Assembly (NCBI GenBank): GCA_010094045.1
Contig: ML986616.1
Span: 304,182-368,181, forward strand
DNA: 64,000 nucleotides
Origin: Lojkania enalia
Taxonomy: Eukaryota > Ascomycota > Dothideomycetes > Pleosporales
Direction: 5' to 3'
Positions within the stretch are counted from its first letter, which is position 1. Every line of letters begins with the position of its first letter. The notes beneath the pieces were generated by a model. It was not told the origin of the DNA. It saw only the letters and a program-made list of their open reading frames with translations, and ran no database searches. The translations under genes and the position numbers were made by a program. Below are positions 1 through 10,686 of this stretch, piece by piece.

Positions 1-221
1 TCCCGGAACTGTTTCCCGACCCGATGTCCCATGGATTCCTCTTCCCCACACCAAGTTTTACGCGGTAAAGCGTTGATTTCACGGCCTGGTACTCTACTTT
101 AACTAGGGTCAAGGGCTGTGTTTCATTCATATACCCTCCAATATTGCCAAAAGTGAGATTTCCTCCCTAATAGCCTCATCTTCTCGATTTTTCTTCTAAA
201 CTCAACACTCTACTCCTCTCG

Positions 222-1306
222 ATGGATTCCGCAAGCGACATACCAATCAAGGACACCAACGGCCGCTACAAAAACGTTGATTTTCGCAAAGCGGTCGGCT
301 TCAAGCTGCCCACCGTCAAAGCAACCTATCTCCGGCGCGATATTCTACTCTTCGTATTTCCTGCCATTGCCCCACCAAAAATAAACTGCATACTAATGCA
401 ATAATTAGGCAAACGCAATTGGCTGTACAAAAGACGAACTCCACTTCCTCTACGAACTCCACCCTAAATTCTCTTGCTTTCCGACCTTCCCCATCAATCT
501 CCCTTTCAAGCAAACCTCCACAGATGTTTACAATTTTTTCGAGCGGGCGCTCCTCACAGATGTACCCGGCGTGCCGCCTTTTGATCCCCAACGTAGCGTG
601 GATGGCGAACGGGGGATCGAAATTTTGAATGAGCTTCCGACGAGTAGCGAAGGATTGGATCTCGAGATTAAGCAGGAGATTGTAGGTGTGTACGATAAGG
701 GAGGAAACATGATCCAAGAGATGGCACAGACGATGCAGGACGCAAAGACTGGAAAATCGTACGCTAGGATGACGAGTAAGGCCTTTGGGATTGGGCAAGG
801 CGGATATGGGGGACCAAGAGGCCCGGATACTGTGAACTACCATCCGCCCAAAAGGGAGCCAGATGCTCTACATGTTTTCCAGACGACGCCGGAAACATGC
901 CTGCTTTATAGGTTGTGTGGGGATTATAATCCGATTCATGCTGATGACGAGTTTGCTAGGCAAGGTGGGTTTAAGGGGGCTTTTCTGCAGGGACTTGGGA
1001 CTTGGAATATTGCGGCGCATGGGTTGTTGAGAAAGATGGGCAATAGCGAGGGCGGACGGCTGAAGAGCTTTAAGGCGAGATTCGCAAATATTGTGTACCC
1101 AGGGGATGCACTAGAGACGAGGATGTGGAAGGTTGGAGAGAGACATGGGGTAGATGAGATCATCTTCCAGACGGTTGTCAAAGAGGATGGGAGGATTGCA
1201 CTGTAAGCCTGGTCCCTCTTATTGTAAGGGGATGTGACTAATACATTATACCAGGTCTAATGGCTTTGCGACGATTAAGTCTGCGACTTTGAAGAGTAAT
1301 CTATAA
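222..1306 (+). CDS. Peroxisomal hydratase-2 (MaoC-like) enoyl-CoA hydratase
   Basis: Three exons (222-353, 409-1202, 1255-1306) give 325 residues; introns of 55 and 52 nt carry ACTAAT/ACTAATAC branch sites. The protein is the double-hotdog hydratase-2 type found at the C-terminus of fungal multifunctional beta-oxidation enzyme. Its signature is visible as CGDYNPIHADDEFA near residues 214-227, with the catalytic Asp216 and His221 both present. Family members add water to trans-2-enoyl-CoA to give (R)-3-hydroxyacyl-CoA. The last residues are SNL, a PTS1-like tripeptide, suggesting a peroxisomal location. It converges on the crotonase gene at 1421-2254 with 114 bp between stops. It is the first gene of the proposed CoA-metabolising cluster. 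The family call is firm; the substrate is unknown. Confidence 0.9.
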
Positions 1307-1420
1307 TCTTATAGACATGTACATACATGAAACCTACAGTTTCCTGATTCGATGACGAGTGCGGTTGCATATTGATGCTCTACAACGTTTTACAACGCAT
1401 TTAATGTGTATGGGGTGCGA

Positions 1421-2254
1421 TTATAACCTACTTCCTTTCCAAAGGGGCTTCCTCTTCTCACTAAATGCCTTTAAGCCTTCCAAAATATTCTCTCCTTTCT
1501 GTAACTCCGCAAACTCCCTCTCTAACGTTATTTCTACAGCCCGCTCGACAGCTGCTGTCTCCCAACCTTGCCTCAAACCTGCCCTTGTACAAATGATCGC
1601 ATCGGGACTATTTTCTGCAATCGCCGACGCGTACTTAATAGCCTCCTCAACCACCTTTTCCTTTGATACCACCTTGTTCACAAGGCCCCACTCGTGTGCC
1701 TTCTGTGCACTAATCGGCTCTCCCATTAGGGCAAACTCAGTTGCCCTCTGTAACCCCATCGTACGTATCAACCTAGGCAAAGCACCCCCGATAGGCGCAA
1801 CACCCCTCTTCACCTCCGGCAAGCCAAAAACCGCCTCCTCACTAGCAACCACGATATCGCAATTAGCCACAAATTCACATCCGCCTCCCATTGCCAATCC
1901 ATTAACTGCCGCAATTACAGGCTTCTTCCCCAACCGCCTACTCAATGGTTTAAACGCAGGTGCATTTCCCATACGTTTAGATGGGTCAGCGTCTGCAGCC
2001 ATGCTATTATTCCACTCTTTGAGGTCAGCTCCTGCGCTAAAGGCACGGCCGGTACCTGTTAGAATGGCGACAGAGAGGTTGGGCTCGTCATCTAGCCATT
2101 TCCAGACGCTATCCATTTCCCATTGTGCGGCTGTCGACATGGCGTTTAGGGCTGAAGGGCGGTCCATACGGACGAGCACGACGCGCGGGGCAGGGAATGA
2201 GAGTTTAAGGAAGACGGGCGTCGGGGGTGGAGGGGTTGTTGTTGGGTGCGACAT
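1421..2254 (-). CDS. Enoyl-CoA hydratase/isomerase (crotonase fold), PTS1 end SRL
   Basis: Intronless, 277 residues, the usual crotonase length. The oxyanion-hole segment FSAGADLKE is near 72-80, and GLAMGGGCEF (119-128) and GLPEVKRG (144-151) carry both catalytic glutamates, Glu127 and Glu147, expected of a true hydratase. It ends in SRL, a classical PTS1, so it should act in peroxisomes on acyl-CoA esters such as those made by the ligase at 4113-6032. Its promoter (2255-2979) is shared with the divergent crotonase gene at 2980 and contains a 17-bp palindrome also found upstream of the AtuA gene. Distant crotonases catalyse isomerisation or lyase reactions, so the exact chemistry is open. 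Confidence 0.9.
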   Translation of the reverse strand: MSHPTTTPPPPTPVFLKLSFPAPRVVLVRMDRPSALNAMSTAAQWEMDSVWKWLDDEPNLSVAILTGTGRAFSAGADLKEWNNSMAADADPSKRMGNAPAFKPLSRRLGKKPVIAAVNGLAMGGGCEFVANCDIVVASEEAVFGLPEVKRGVAPIGGALPRLIRTMGLQRATEFALMGEPISAQKAHEWGLVNKVVSKEKVVEEAIKYASAIAENSPDAIICTRAGLRQGWETAAVERAVEITLEREFAELQKGENILEGLKAFSEKRKPLWKGSRL

Positions 2255-2979
2255 ATTGGGATGATCAATAGCTGAGTAGGGATGGAAGGAATAAGATCTA
2301 TGCTCGAGAATTGTACAATTGAAGATTTACGGACTGGAGCATCTGACGATAGCCTGGGAATTGGGTTGAATGAAGCTCCGAGTCAGGTGTTCATGTTTGC
2401 CGCGTTTTTCCTCGACGTGTTTGATTCATTCATCAGATTAGCTCTCAATGGGACCCCGGTCTTTGATGTCTCCTACCCCTGTCGCGCCCCGCGTTCCTTG
2501 CGATACCTCTCGAGTAATAAATTCCGAAACTATGGATCCAAGGTTTCCCCATGGGGCGTAAGGTGCTGGCAGGGAAGGGTCAAACTAATGAATCATTAGT
2601 GGGACTCGAGGCACCCACATACCATTATCGTGAACTAAGTGAGTTTTGGCCGGCAATGATTCATTATTGAAGACCTCGGCCTACGTAACTGCACCGTCGG
2701 AATTTCGGGGCTGTTCTCGGAACGGTACGCTAGAGCTCGAAGCCCAGATCTTTGTCCAGCATTCTGGGTCTGAGACTCTGGTTTCTGTAAAATACTCTCA
2801 TTTTCTTATTCAGGTACTCACTTTCCACTTGTAGTAAAAATCGAACTCCTTCCTCTGGAGCTATCAGATACGCGACATTATATGCAGTCCTCCAACTTCA
2901 CAACCTCAACCATTTCCACACAGCTCCCAACAGCTCTTCTCCCAAGCCTGAAGCTCGAACTCGTCTGAATACCACCAAT
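2255..2979. promoter_or_regulatory. Shared divergent promoter of the two crotonase genes
   Basis: This 725-bp stretch lies between two head-to-head crotonase genes and encodes nothing I recognise. It carries a perfect 17-bp palindrome at 2584-2600, a 12-base match to the same motif on the other strand at 2655-2666, and a further TGATTCA at 2422-2428. The core TGAATCA resembles AP-1/GCN4-type bZIP sites, and a bZIP gene lies at 14818. A role in coordinated control of both genes is inferred. Confidence 0.6.
2584..2600. promoter_or_regulatory. 17-bp palindromic operator candidate, copy 1
   Basis: ACTAATGAATCATTAGT reads as ACTAATGA, a central A, then the exact reverse complement TCATTAGT. Seventeen contiguous bases starting at 2585 (CTAATGAATCATTAGTG) are identical at 11700-11716 upstream of the AtuA gene. 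The centre TGAATCA resembles a bZIP site. Which protein binds is inferred. Confidence 0.6.
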
Positions 2980-3877
2980 ATGTCTGTTCCGCGAACTAGA
3001 AACCCCATGCCAGACTGGATAGAAGAGCCTCATCCACACGTCGAGCACAGCCTAATATCCTTCCCTGCAAAGCACATCCTCCTTGTCACAATAAATAGGC
3101 CCGATGCTAGGAACTGCCTCCCGGTGGGCGCCACAATCGAGCTCGGAGCATTATGGAAGTGGTACGACGTAGAGCCCAGCCTTAGATGTGCTGTATTTAC
3201 AGGAGCGGGAAACGAAGCGTTTTGCGCTGGCATGGATTTAAAGGAGCGGTTTGATATTCTAAAACAGGGTGGTGTCGCGCACGAGTATCCTAGTGGGCAG
3301 TTTGCAGGAATGAGCAATAGGGCAGGAAAGAAGCCTATCATCGTTGCCTGCAATGGACATGCCCATGGTATGCGGTAAACTCGGAGTAGTGAATGTATGC
3401 TAATGTATCATAGGCGGCGGTTTCGAAGCCATCCTAAACGCAGACGTAATCTTCGCCTCTCCCAATGCTACCTTCGCCCTCCCTGAAGTGCTGCGCGGCG
3501 TTTCAGCCCTTGCTGGTGCCCTTCCCCGCGTCTTCCATCTGTTCGGAAACCACCGCGCCATGGACCTTGTTCTCACCGGGCGCCGCTTATCCGTTGATGA
3601 AGCCAAAGAATGGGGCCTCGTCAAGGAAATCGTACCACAAGACAAACTATTAGATACAGCAATAGACTATGCTAAGCTAATTGCCAGTCTCAGTCCAGAC
3701 AGTGTGATTATTTCGCGGCTGGCAGCACGAGAGGCATGGGAGACAGGCGTGAGTAGGGCGACAATGAGGGGACAGGAACTTTGGGCTGATAATATGTTGA
3801 GGAGTGAGAATGCAAGGGAAGGTTTGGCTGCTTATAAAGAGAAAAGGGCGCCAGTGTGGAAGAGAAGTCATTTATAG
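2980..3877 (+). CDS. Enoyl-CoA hydratase (crotonase fold), PTS1-like end SHL
   Basis: Two exons (2980-3367, 3414-3877) around a 46-nt intron give 283 residues. The oxyanion-hole segment FCAGMDLKE (81-89) and the glutamates of HGGGFE (Glu134) and ALPEVLRG (Glu154) are all present, so it should be catalytically competent. The split codon restores HGGGFE exactly, which supports the splice choice. The C-terminus SHL is a PTS1 variant. It is only a distant paralogue of the crotonase at 1421-2254 (similar length, same motifs, different flanks), so two substrates or two successive steps are more likely than a recent duplication. It converges on the ligase gene with 235 bp between stops. Confidence 0.9.
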
Positions 3878-4112
3878 TTGGACCGTACACTATAGTGTTC
3901 CGAGTAAAATATAGATATAGATTGTATATACTATACGCAATAGCTACCAAATGAATATTTCATCAACAGCGGCCAGATACTAAGCATAGATCATGTAATA
4001 GTTTATGCGCCTGGCGTGATGTTGATTCATTCAGTGTCTAATAATATCCCAAGCTTCGATGATTTGAGCTGACGTTCTATTCGGTGGCTATTTTTTATAT
4101 TATATGGTTTCA

Positions 4113-6032
4113 TTATAACCTTGCTTTCCTCTCCCGCGCCAATCGAGCGGGCAGCATTCGTCGAAGAACCTTTCCGTTGCCCGACTTGGGGATCTCGTCA
4201 AGGACGACAACGCCTCCGCGAAGCTTCTTATATGGCGCGACCTTGGTGTCGACATGCTGTCGAATATCTTCTACAAGCAAGCCTATGTCTTCATCAGCTG
4301 CCTTCGCACCGGCCGTGAGAGAAACATATGCGATGGGAACTTCTGTTCCCCGACTCTCATCCCAAAGCGCACACACTGCACCCTCACTGACCGCCGCGTG
4401 CGAATTGAGTATAGATTCGAGCTCTGCGGGCGCAACTTGATTCCTTCCTCACGGTTAACATAAAGGAATTATAGAGAAGGCTTGTTACATACCCTTTATA
4501 CTTGATAAGCTCCTTTTTCCGTTCCGTCAACCACCAAAACCCTTCAGCATCGGCCCTCCCCACATCACCGGTCTTCATCCACTCTCCGTCAAACGTCTCC
4601 CTTGTGGCCTCCTCGTCCCTCATATACCTCCTGAATATACTCGGTCCTCTGACCCAAATTTCTCCCTGCTGCCCGACTTCTACGTCCTTGCCCTCATCAT
4701 CTATAACTCTCGCTTCCACATTTGCAAACAATTTACCAACGGATCCAACACGGTGCGCGGATTCTGGTTTTAGCATCGTAATGTTCGTTTCGGTCATACC
4801 ATATCCCTGCATAATCGGAGCTTTTGGGAACCGCTTGTGGAAGAATTCAATGACCGGTGTTGGCAAAACGGCACCCGAGCACATGATGTGCTTGATGTGT
4901 TTGAGGCGAGACAGGTCGAAATCCTGCTGCTTTGATATTTGGACCGCGATTGTTGGAAGGATGCGTATTGCCGTTACCTCCTTTTGTGCAGACAGCTCGA
5001 GGAAGGCGCTTAGAGAATATTTCTTCATCAGTGTGGTGTGGTATCCAAGCCAAGCTCCCATTAGAGCTACTACCATCAAACCTGGTAGAATAATTGTTAG
5101 TAATGCAATATATGTAGGGCGTAGGGGAGGCTCAGCGCACCGTAGATATGGCATAGAGGGGCAAAAAAGACGCCCCGGAGTCCCCCGTTATTGTACCCTG
5201 GCTCGCTTGCTCGAATTCCTAACATTGAAGCAATGAGATTATAATGCGACAGTTCAACGCCCTTAGCTTTTCCACTCGTGCCAGAGCTAAAGCAGACGAC
5301 AGCGGTATGCTCTCTGTTATCTTTGTTCGAAAGGTCGAACGCCGGGAGCGTTTCTGTCTGAGCGAAGACATTGGAGAACCTGAAGGCCTGGGAATGTCAG
5401 AGAGGCGTCAAGCTTGGAAAGGATACTTTAAACATACGGGCGAAATGGGGCATTGTGTATCGTCAATAGAGATTGCTTTTATCCCGGATAAATCGCGCTT
5501 CTGTCTAATCGCGCCGGCAATGGTCGGCCAGGTGCTGGCATCCGCAGCAACTGCTTTCGGCTTTGAAATATCCAAACAATGTGCTGCTTCATATTCTGTG
5601 CTCAGGGGGTTGACCAATCTATAATACCGATTATCTCGGGCTGAGTCGTGATAGAATATTAATGGCTTACACTGCAGTTCCTCCGCACCACAATACGGCG
5701 TGTATCAACTGGATAGCATCAACCTGGCAAGAAGATGAGCATTTAGATCTCCTAAAATGCATTTTCCTAGTGCATACAGAGTTCGGTGCACATATGCACA
5801 CCACATCACCCTCTTCAAGACCCAGCAGATGTCTTAGCCCAAAAGCTCCTCTCGCGCTCTCTTCGCGTGTACTAGAATAAGTGAGGTTCTTCCCCGTCCA
5901 ATCATCCTCAAATATTATCTTGCCATCTTCTATATCGTCTGGGTTATAGAGCTGAAGCAATTGAGGCACTGAAACATTCGTAGGTACTTGAGGCGGTGGA
6001 TATGGTGATCGGTAGATTTTGTGCGAAGTCAT
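4113..6032 (-). CDS. 4CL-like AMP-forming acyl-CoA ligase, PTS1-like end ARL
   Basis: Six exons on the minus strand (6032-5778, 5723-5671, 5618-5438, 5387-5141, 5081-4493, 4443-4113) give 551 residues, the normal length for the 4-coumarate-CoA-ligase-like family. Visible motifs are the phosphate loop FSSGTSGKAKGV (196-207, with Ala where Pro is usual), QGYGMTE (337-343), TGD (416-418), KGNQVAPAE (441-449) and the C-terminal GNGK with the adenylation Lys533. The enzyme should activate a carboxylic acid to its CoA thioester with ATP. The last tripeptide ARL is a PTS1 variant. Such ligases typically feed peroxisomal beta-oxidation or side-chain shortening. The upstream gap is shared head-to-head with a dehydrogenase pseudogene. 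The substrate cannot be read from sequence. Confidence 0.9.
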
Positions 6033-6522
6033 TTTGCTGGCCTACATGACAATCCTACATCAGTAGGGGTGCATGAGCATCAACCAAAGGTTTGGTTTTC
6101 GTCGGTGGTCAACGTGTAGCGATAATTGTCAAGAAGCCAGAACGAACAGCTGACCCGTTAGCGGTTCCACACCTTGTTTCTCACCAGCGATTCTGACTTG
6201 ATGCCTAGTGCACAAATTGTAATTGTTAACTCTTTTAGATGCTTGCAGCATGGTTCGGATGCAGGCTTGAATATCCGGGGTAGGTGGGCTGCTAAAAGCG
6301 GAGTAAATTGCGGAGCGCGACACTAGATTGTCATTAGTAGTAATCTCGGTTGACCTTTTCCAAGCGGGGTAGAAAGTCTATTCCTATGTACCACTAAAGA
6401 AACACTAATAGCCGAGCGGGCATGTTGAAGCTGGAAATTGTAAAAATACGCGCAACATGAACCAATTTACTATTATTCTTGTCAGCCCGTATTCCGAACC
6501 CGACTAACCCGTGTCCTTCGAT
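6033..6522. promoter_or_regulatory. Divergent gap between CoA ligase and SDR pseudogene
   Basis: About 490 bp without a recognisable gene. Bases 6322-6338 read ACTAGATTGTCATTAGT, which keeps the outer ACTA and the whole TCATTAGT half of the palindrome at 2584 with five central mismatches. This may be a weaker copy of the same control site. The region would have driven the ligase and the now broken dehydrogenase. Confidence 0.4.
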
Positions 6523-7327
6523 ATGGCCAATTTTTCAGGCAAAGTCATGTAATAATAGGGGGAGGGGGGAGGGGGCAGGGGCCACGCATCAGGCATACCC
6601 CTCGCAACTACGAAAGAGGTGCAACACAGCCCGCTCCATGACCCGCTGCGTCAATTCAGGCTTTAAGGGGGGAGCGTTCACATTCCAGCTCCACATTAGA
6701 AACACAAAACAGGTAGTCGCCTAGATACATGCAATTGTGTCCCGCTTTGGGAAATTGGATGGCGCAGCGAATGATGACGATTAGGATTTCGTTTGGGCGT
6801 CAATTTGACAGGCCTGATGCTGGTGTAATAACGTCGTCGAATGTTATAACTATCTCACTTTTGGATAGGTATTGTTGACGCGTAGAGTTTCGGGCCTTGC
6901 ACCACGACGGTGCCATTGTAAACGCTGCTTCCATCGCCTGATTGCAAGGTCAAGCTAATAGCGCCACGTATTCTGCAAGCAAGTAAGGAGTAGCTAGTTT
7001 GACGAGGAGTGCTGCTATAGATATGGGTGAAAAGGGGATTAGGATTAATGCTATTGCTCCGTACGTTGCTCGTAGTGTTCGCTTGTATTGTTGCGAGGCT
7101 AAAAAAAAACCGATAAGCAAACTCTTTAGAGGCTCTGTAGAAACACTAATGGTCTCTCAAGCTATATAGATAGTAAAGAATGACAATGTAGCAGTCAAGC
7201 TGGAAAATAGCGATTCGGCTTTGAAGTGATTTAGGGAGTCGTACGAAATGGTTAGCCTGATAGCTTTCTCTTAAGCGGCGAGGCTTTATTCATTACTAGA
7301 ACTATGATGTTTATTGGTGGAGGCTGA
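6523..7327 (+). pseudogene. Decayed short-chain dehydrogenase/reductase (SDR)
   Basis: Reading along the plus strand recovers an almost complete classical SDR in pieces. There is a start with MANFSGKV at 6523, a glycine-rich loop ending HASGIPLATTK around 6590-6620, RFGKLDGAAN near 6745-6771, DFVWAVNLTG near 6785-6813, GAIVNAAS near 6909-6932, the active-site region YSASK near 6972-6983, GIRINAIAP near 7036-7060, and FITRTMMFIGGG up to the stop at 7325-7327. Two introns are still legible (6825-6868 and 7061-7129). Damage includes stops at 6550-6558, 6722, 6782, 6876, 6939 and 6984, frameshifts near 6797 and 7268, and missing sequence after LDGAAN. An SDR would oxidise the 3-hydroxyacyl intermediate made by the neighbouring hydratases, so this may be a lost step of the pathway. 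Confidence 0.85.
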
Positions 7328-7920
7328 AGTTGTTGATGTACCTTCAATTAGTGCGCAAGAGTTATAATCAGCCGTTATTTTGTCCAAAGCAGGCAGTCTA
7401 GGATGCATGCAAGGGGGGATGGATGCAAGGGATACTGACTACCGAGTGCTTCGAGTGCTTAAATCTGTAATAAGAGCAACGGTGACGGTTGCTTGTTTGT
7501 ATCAATCTCGAACCACGTGTATGATCTAGTCCAATCTGGAACGAAGAGGTGCCGGACCGACTCAGGGCTAGAAGCAAAGTGGATAACAGTTGAGTCATTT
7601 CGCCGCTATGTCTTGCCAAACTAAGAGCTCCCGGCAGACCCGGTACTCCACTTAGAAAAAAACCGGAAATCCCCCAAACCCCACAAACTATCCTCCATGT
7701 TCGTGGGCCGGAAGGCAATCTAGGCACGACCCGACCGCAGGTAGGACGCTGGAAGTCTTCGGAATGATGCTGGCGCGGGCTTTATCAACCTCCTTCGCCA
7801 TCTTCTAATATTTCAAGTTTTCCCCCGCTCTCCTAACATTTTCTGCAAGAGTGGAGGATTAGTATTGATTTGGCTCATTTTTTTTAGTTTTCCCACTCAA
7901 GCGTTCGTACGCTACGAAAC
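7328..7920. other. Gene-free gap upstream of the MFS gene
   Basis: 593 bp between the SDR remnant and the transporter start. Short open frames on both strands show no family resemblance. It presumably holds the transporter promoter; I see no copy of the cluster palindrome here. Confidence 0.5.
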
Positions 7921-10161
7921 ATGGAACAAAAAAAATCAAACGAAATGCCTCATGATAAAGACGAGGTCGTCCAGACAGAGTATGCACCGTCGAAGGACTC
8001 AGATGCTCTGTCAATCAATGATGCTGCGCGAGGCGACAACCTGCCAGACAACTATTTTCTCAGCTTATCATTCATTGGTACTTTGGTGGTAGGTTGAATC
8101 CATGACTTTCGGGGTCGCTTCATAACTGAATAAACTAGGGACTCTGTCTAGCTCAAATCGGGGCTTACATCTTTCTGATTCTCCCTACAAACGTTCTTGT
8201 CTTTATTAATGAGGATATTGGTCCTAGCGAGAACCTTGCATGGGTGAATATCGCAAGAACGATAGGTGAGCAAAAGAAACCTACTTCTCGCAAGAGTTTG
8301 GGGCTGACTTTGTGGGAAGCGGAAAGTACAATGTTCCTCGTCTCCGGTCGATTGAGTGACTTATTCGGTAAGCATGATGCTTTTTGAATTCCATAAAATC
8401 TGTACTGAACGCAATAGGCCGTCGATGGTTCTTTATCGGTGGTAATATCATCTGCATAATTGGTCTCATTGTTGGTGCCTGTGCTCAAAATGTCGATACT
8501 CTAATCGTTGCCAGTGCTGTCTACGGCCTGGGAGAGTGCATTCAATTGAGCTTTGGTGTTGCCATTGGAGAACTAGTGAAGAACAAACATCGGCCTATGG
8601 TTGTAAGTAATTAGAGGGCCTTTATATGTAGCTTTGCTAATGAGAGTTCTAGATGTCATTTATTTTTGCAACCTCAGCCCCAATTGCAACATTCGGGCCC
8701 AAGATTGCTCGAGCATTTGTTCAGAACCCATCTCTAGGCTGGCGCTGGACATACTACTTGAGTACGTCTGCACTAGATGGCGCTCTAATATACTCTATTG
8801 ACTGAGTTAGACATTATCGTGGTGGGAGTCGCCATCGTTCTTCTCTTCTTCTGCTATCATCCTCCAAACTTCCGTATGCTACATGAACATAAATCAAGAA
8901 AACAACAAGTGAAAGAGCTTGACTATCTTGGCATGTTCTTGTGGTCAGCTGGGCTGGTGCTATTCTTGTTGGGTATCTCCTGGGTATGTTGCTGAAGTCC
9001 GATTGATCAATAGGGACAGTACTGATAGTGGCAGGGTGGAGGCCTTTACCCTTGGAACTCGGCCGAGGTCATCTCTACTATAGTGATCGGTGCCGCCTGT
9101 CTTATTGTATTTGGTGTCTGGGAGGCATATGGAAAGACGAAGTATCCCTTGATGCCAATGAAGTTCTTCAAAAACCGGGGGTTCATATCTCTCGTAATGT
9201 GCGCTACGGGTAATTCATCTGCGAGTGCTCATTAATGATCCATTTGCTGAAAAGTTTTAGTTGCTTCAATGTTTTATTATTCCGCAGTCCTGCTTTGGCC
9301 TCAGCAGGTATCAACCATGTATACTTCAGACGTGGATTATGCAGGCTGGCTTTCTGTAAGGGCAACTTCGCCGTCGAGGCCTTATTAAACTGATATCTAA
9401 CTTCTGGGCAGTGCACTGTATCTGCTTCCACAGCCCTCGGCCAGGTCGCTGCGGGAGGAATGATTAAGGTGTTTGGCGGGACTCGATATTGGATCATCCT
9501 GTCGGCATTCGGCATGGTTGCGTTTGTGTCTGCCTGCGCGTCGTTAACGCCCAGTACGAAGAATACCGGAATCGCTTTCACGATTCTAGGCCCATTCTTC
9601 GTTGGCTTCATCGAACTCGCCGCTCTGTCCATTGCGCCCCTTTTTTGCAGGGCGGAAGAAATCGGTGTATCTTCCGGGATGTTGGCATCGATTCGAGCGG
9701 CCGGTAAGCTGATTCCGCCTACTTTAGGTTCCCATCAATTGAGTTGGAAACAGACACTGACATCCACAGGTGGATCCATCGCAGTCGCAGTCTATACAAC
9801 TATCCTTACCAATAGGCTTTCTACGACCATACCAAATGTTGTTGGACAGGCAGCCATGAACGCAGGCCTGCCAGAATCCGAGATTCCAGAGGTTTTGGCC
9901 GCTGTTTCAGCAGGAACAGTCGCACAAGTTCCTGGGATCTCGCAATCGGTCCTACAAGCTATCGTTACATCCGTTCCATTAGCATATGCTCAGGCATTCA
10001 AAACGGTGTATCTCGCATCTTTGGGATTTGGTGGCATCGCAATTATTGGTAGCTTGCTCGTGAAAGACCCCAAGAAGCATCTGACCAACGTGGTGGAACG
10101 AAGGATGCACGGGAGGGGAATTGGGGGGGCGATCAAGGATGAGAAGAGATCTGAAGTTTAA
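7921..10161 (+). CDS. TRI12-type MFS efflux transporter
   Basis: Ten exons (7921-8088, 8139-8265, 8320-8367, 8418-8602, 8653-8761, 8811-8983, 9035-9209, 9261-9355, 9412-9703, 9770-10161) give 587 residues, fitting the 14-helix TRI12/siderophore-transporter branch of the major facilitator superfamily. Recognisable family segments are NEDIGPSENLAWVNIARTIAE, GRLSDLFGRRWFFIGGN (MFS loop 2-3 signature), GELVKNKHR, and FCYHPPNF after a hydrophobic helix. An acidic hydrophilic N-terminus of about 50 residues and a basic tail face the cytosol. Family members export trichothecenes or take up siderophores. Inside this cluster, export or uptake of the pathway substrate or product is the likely job. No frame damage is seen, unlike the SDR next to it. 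Confidence 0.88.
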
Positions 10162-10686
10162 TTTTGGGATCAGTGTAGGTATTGGGGGTCGGTTACACCG
10201 GGCTGAGGGCGGGTTCATGCGGTGCTAGTCTAGACTTCCTAATCTTAATCCAGCTAGTAATGCACTAAGCTTTCCAAGGTTCGGCAGTCGTCACGTGTTC
10301 CACAGACACCGCAGTCTGCAGAACTACGGCTAGCTACTCTATTATCCTAAGCCATTCCTCTACCAGCATCCTATTCCATCGATAGAAGCTGTCTAACGAA
10401 GGTGAGTTATGTAGGGCGCCCGTTTCCCGAGTAATTGGGATGTTATCTTGGGTGTTCTCTACCAGCGTTCACACTTCCTGCGAGGTCCACGGAAATCGTC
10501 TGCCATTGACGGAGTGGCGCCCGGGATGGGCATGCAACATATTTTAATACCCCTTAAATGGTGGGGGAAGCACTGTAAGGCTCATCCAAGTTCCCCTCAT
10601 TTCCACTCATTGGGATCATTTGTACGCTGTGCCTTCGACCCTTTGTCGTTTGCTTTAATTCTCGGGCAATTTGCGAATACACCAGC
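10162..10686. other. Gap between MFS and ABM-domain genes
   Basis: 525 bp with no gene or repeat that I recognise. It should contain the transporter terminator and the promoter of the ABM-domain gene. Confidence 0.5.

Noticed and set aside
571..1206. A separate gene starting inside the hydratase-2 frame
   Set aside because: It is the middle part of the three-exon gene; family sequence continues upstream across the 354-408 intron and downstream across 1203-1254.
1359..2264. A 301-residue plus-strand frame
   Set aside because: It is the antisense of the crotonase gene on the minus strand, whose motifs are unmistakable.
6479..6724. A small plus-strand protein before the SDR remnant
   Set aside because: It is a different frame over the SDR start; only the MANFSGKV frame matches a family.
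7398..7727. A 109-residue minus-strand protein
   Set aside because: Low-complexity residues, no family resemblance, no conserved start context.
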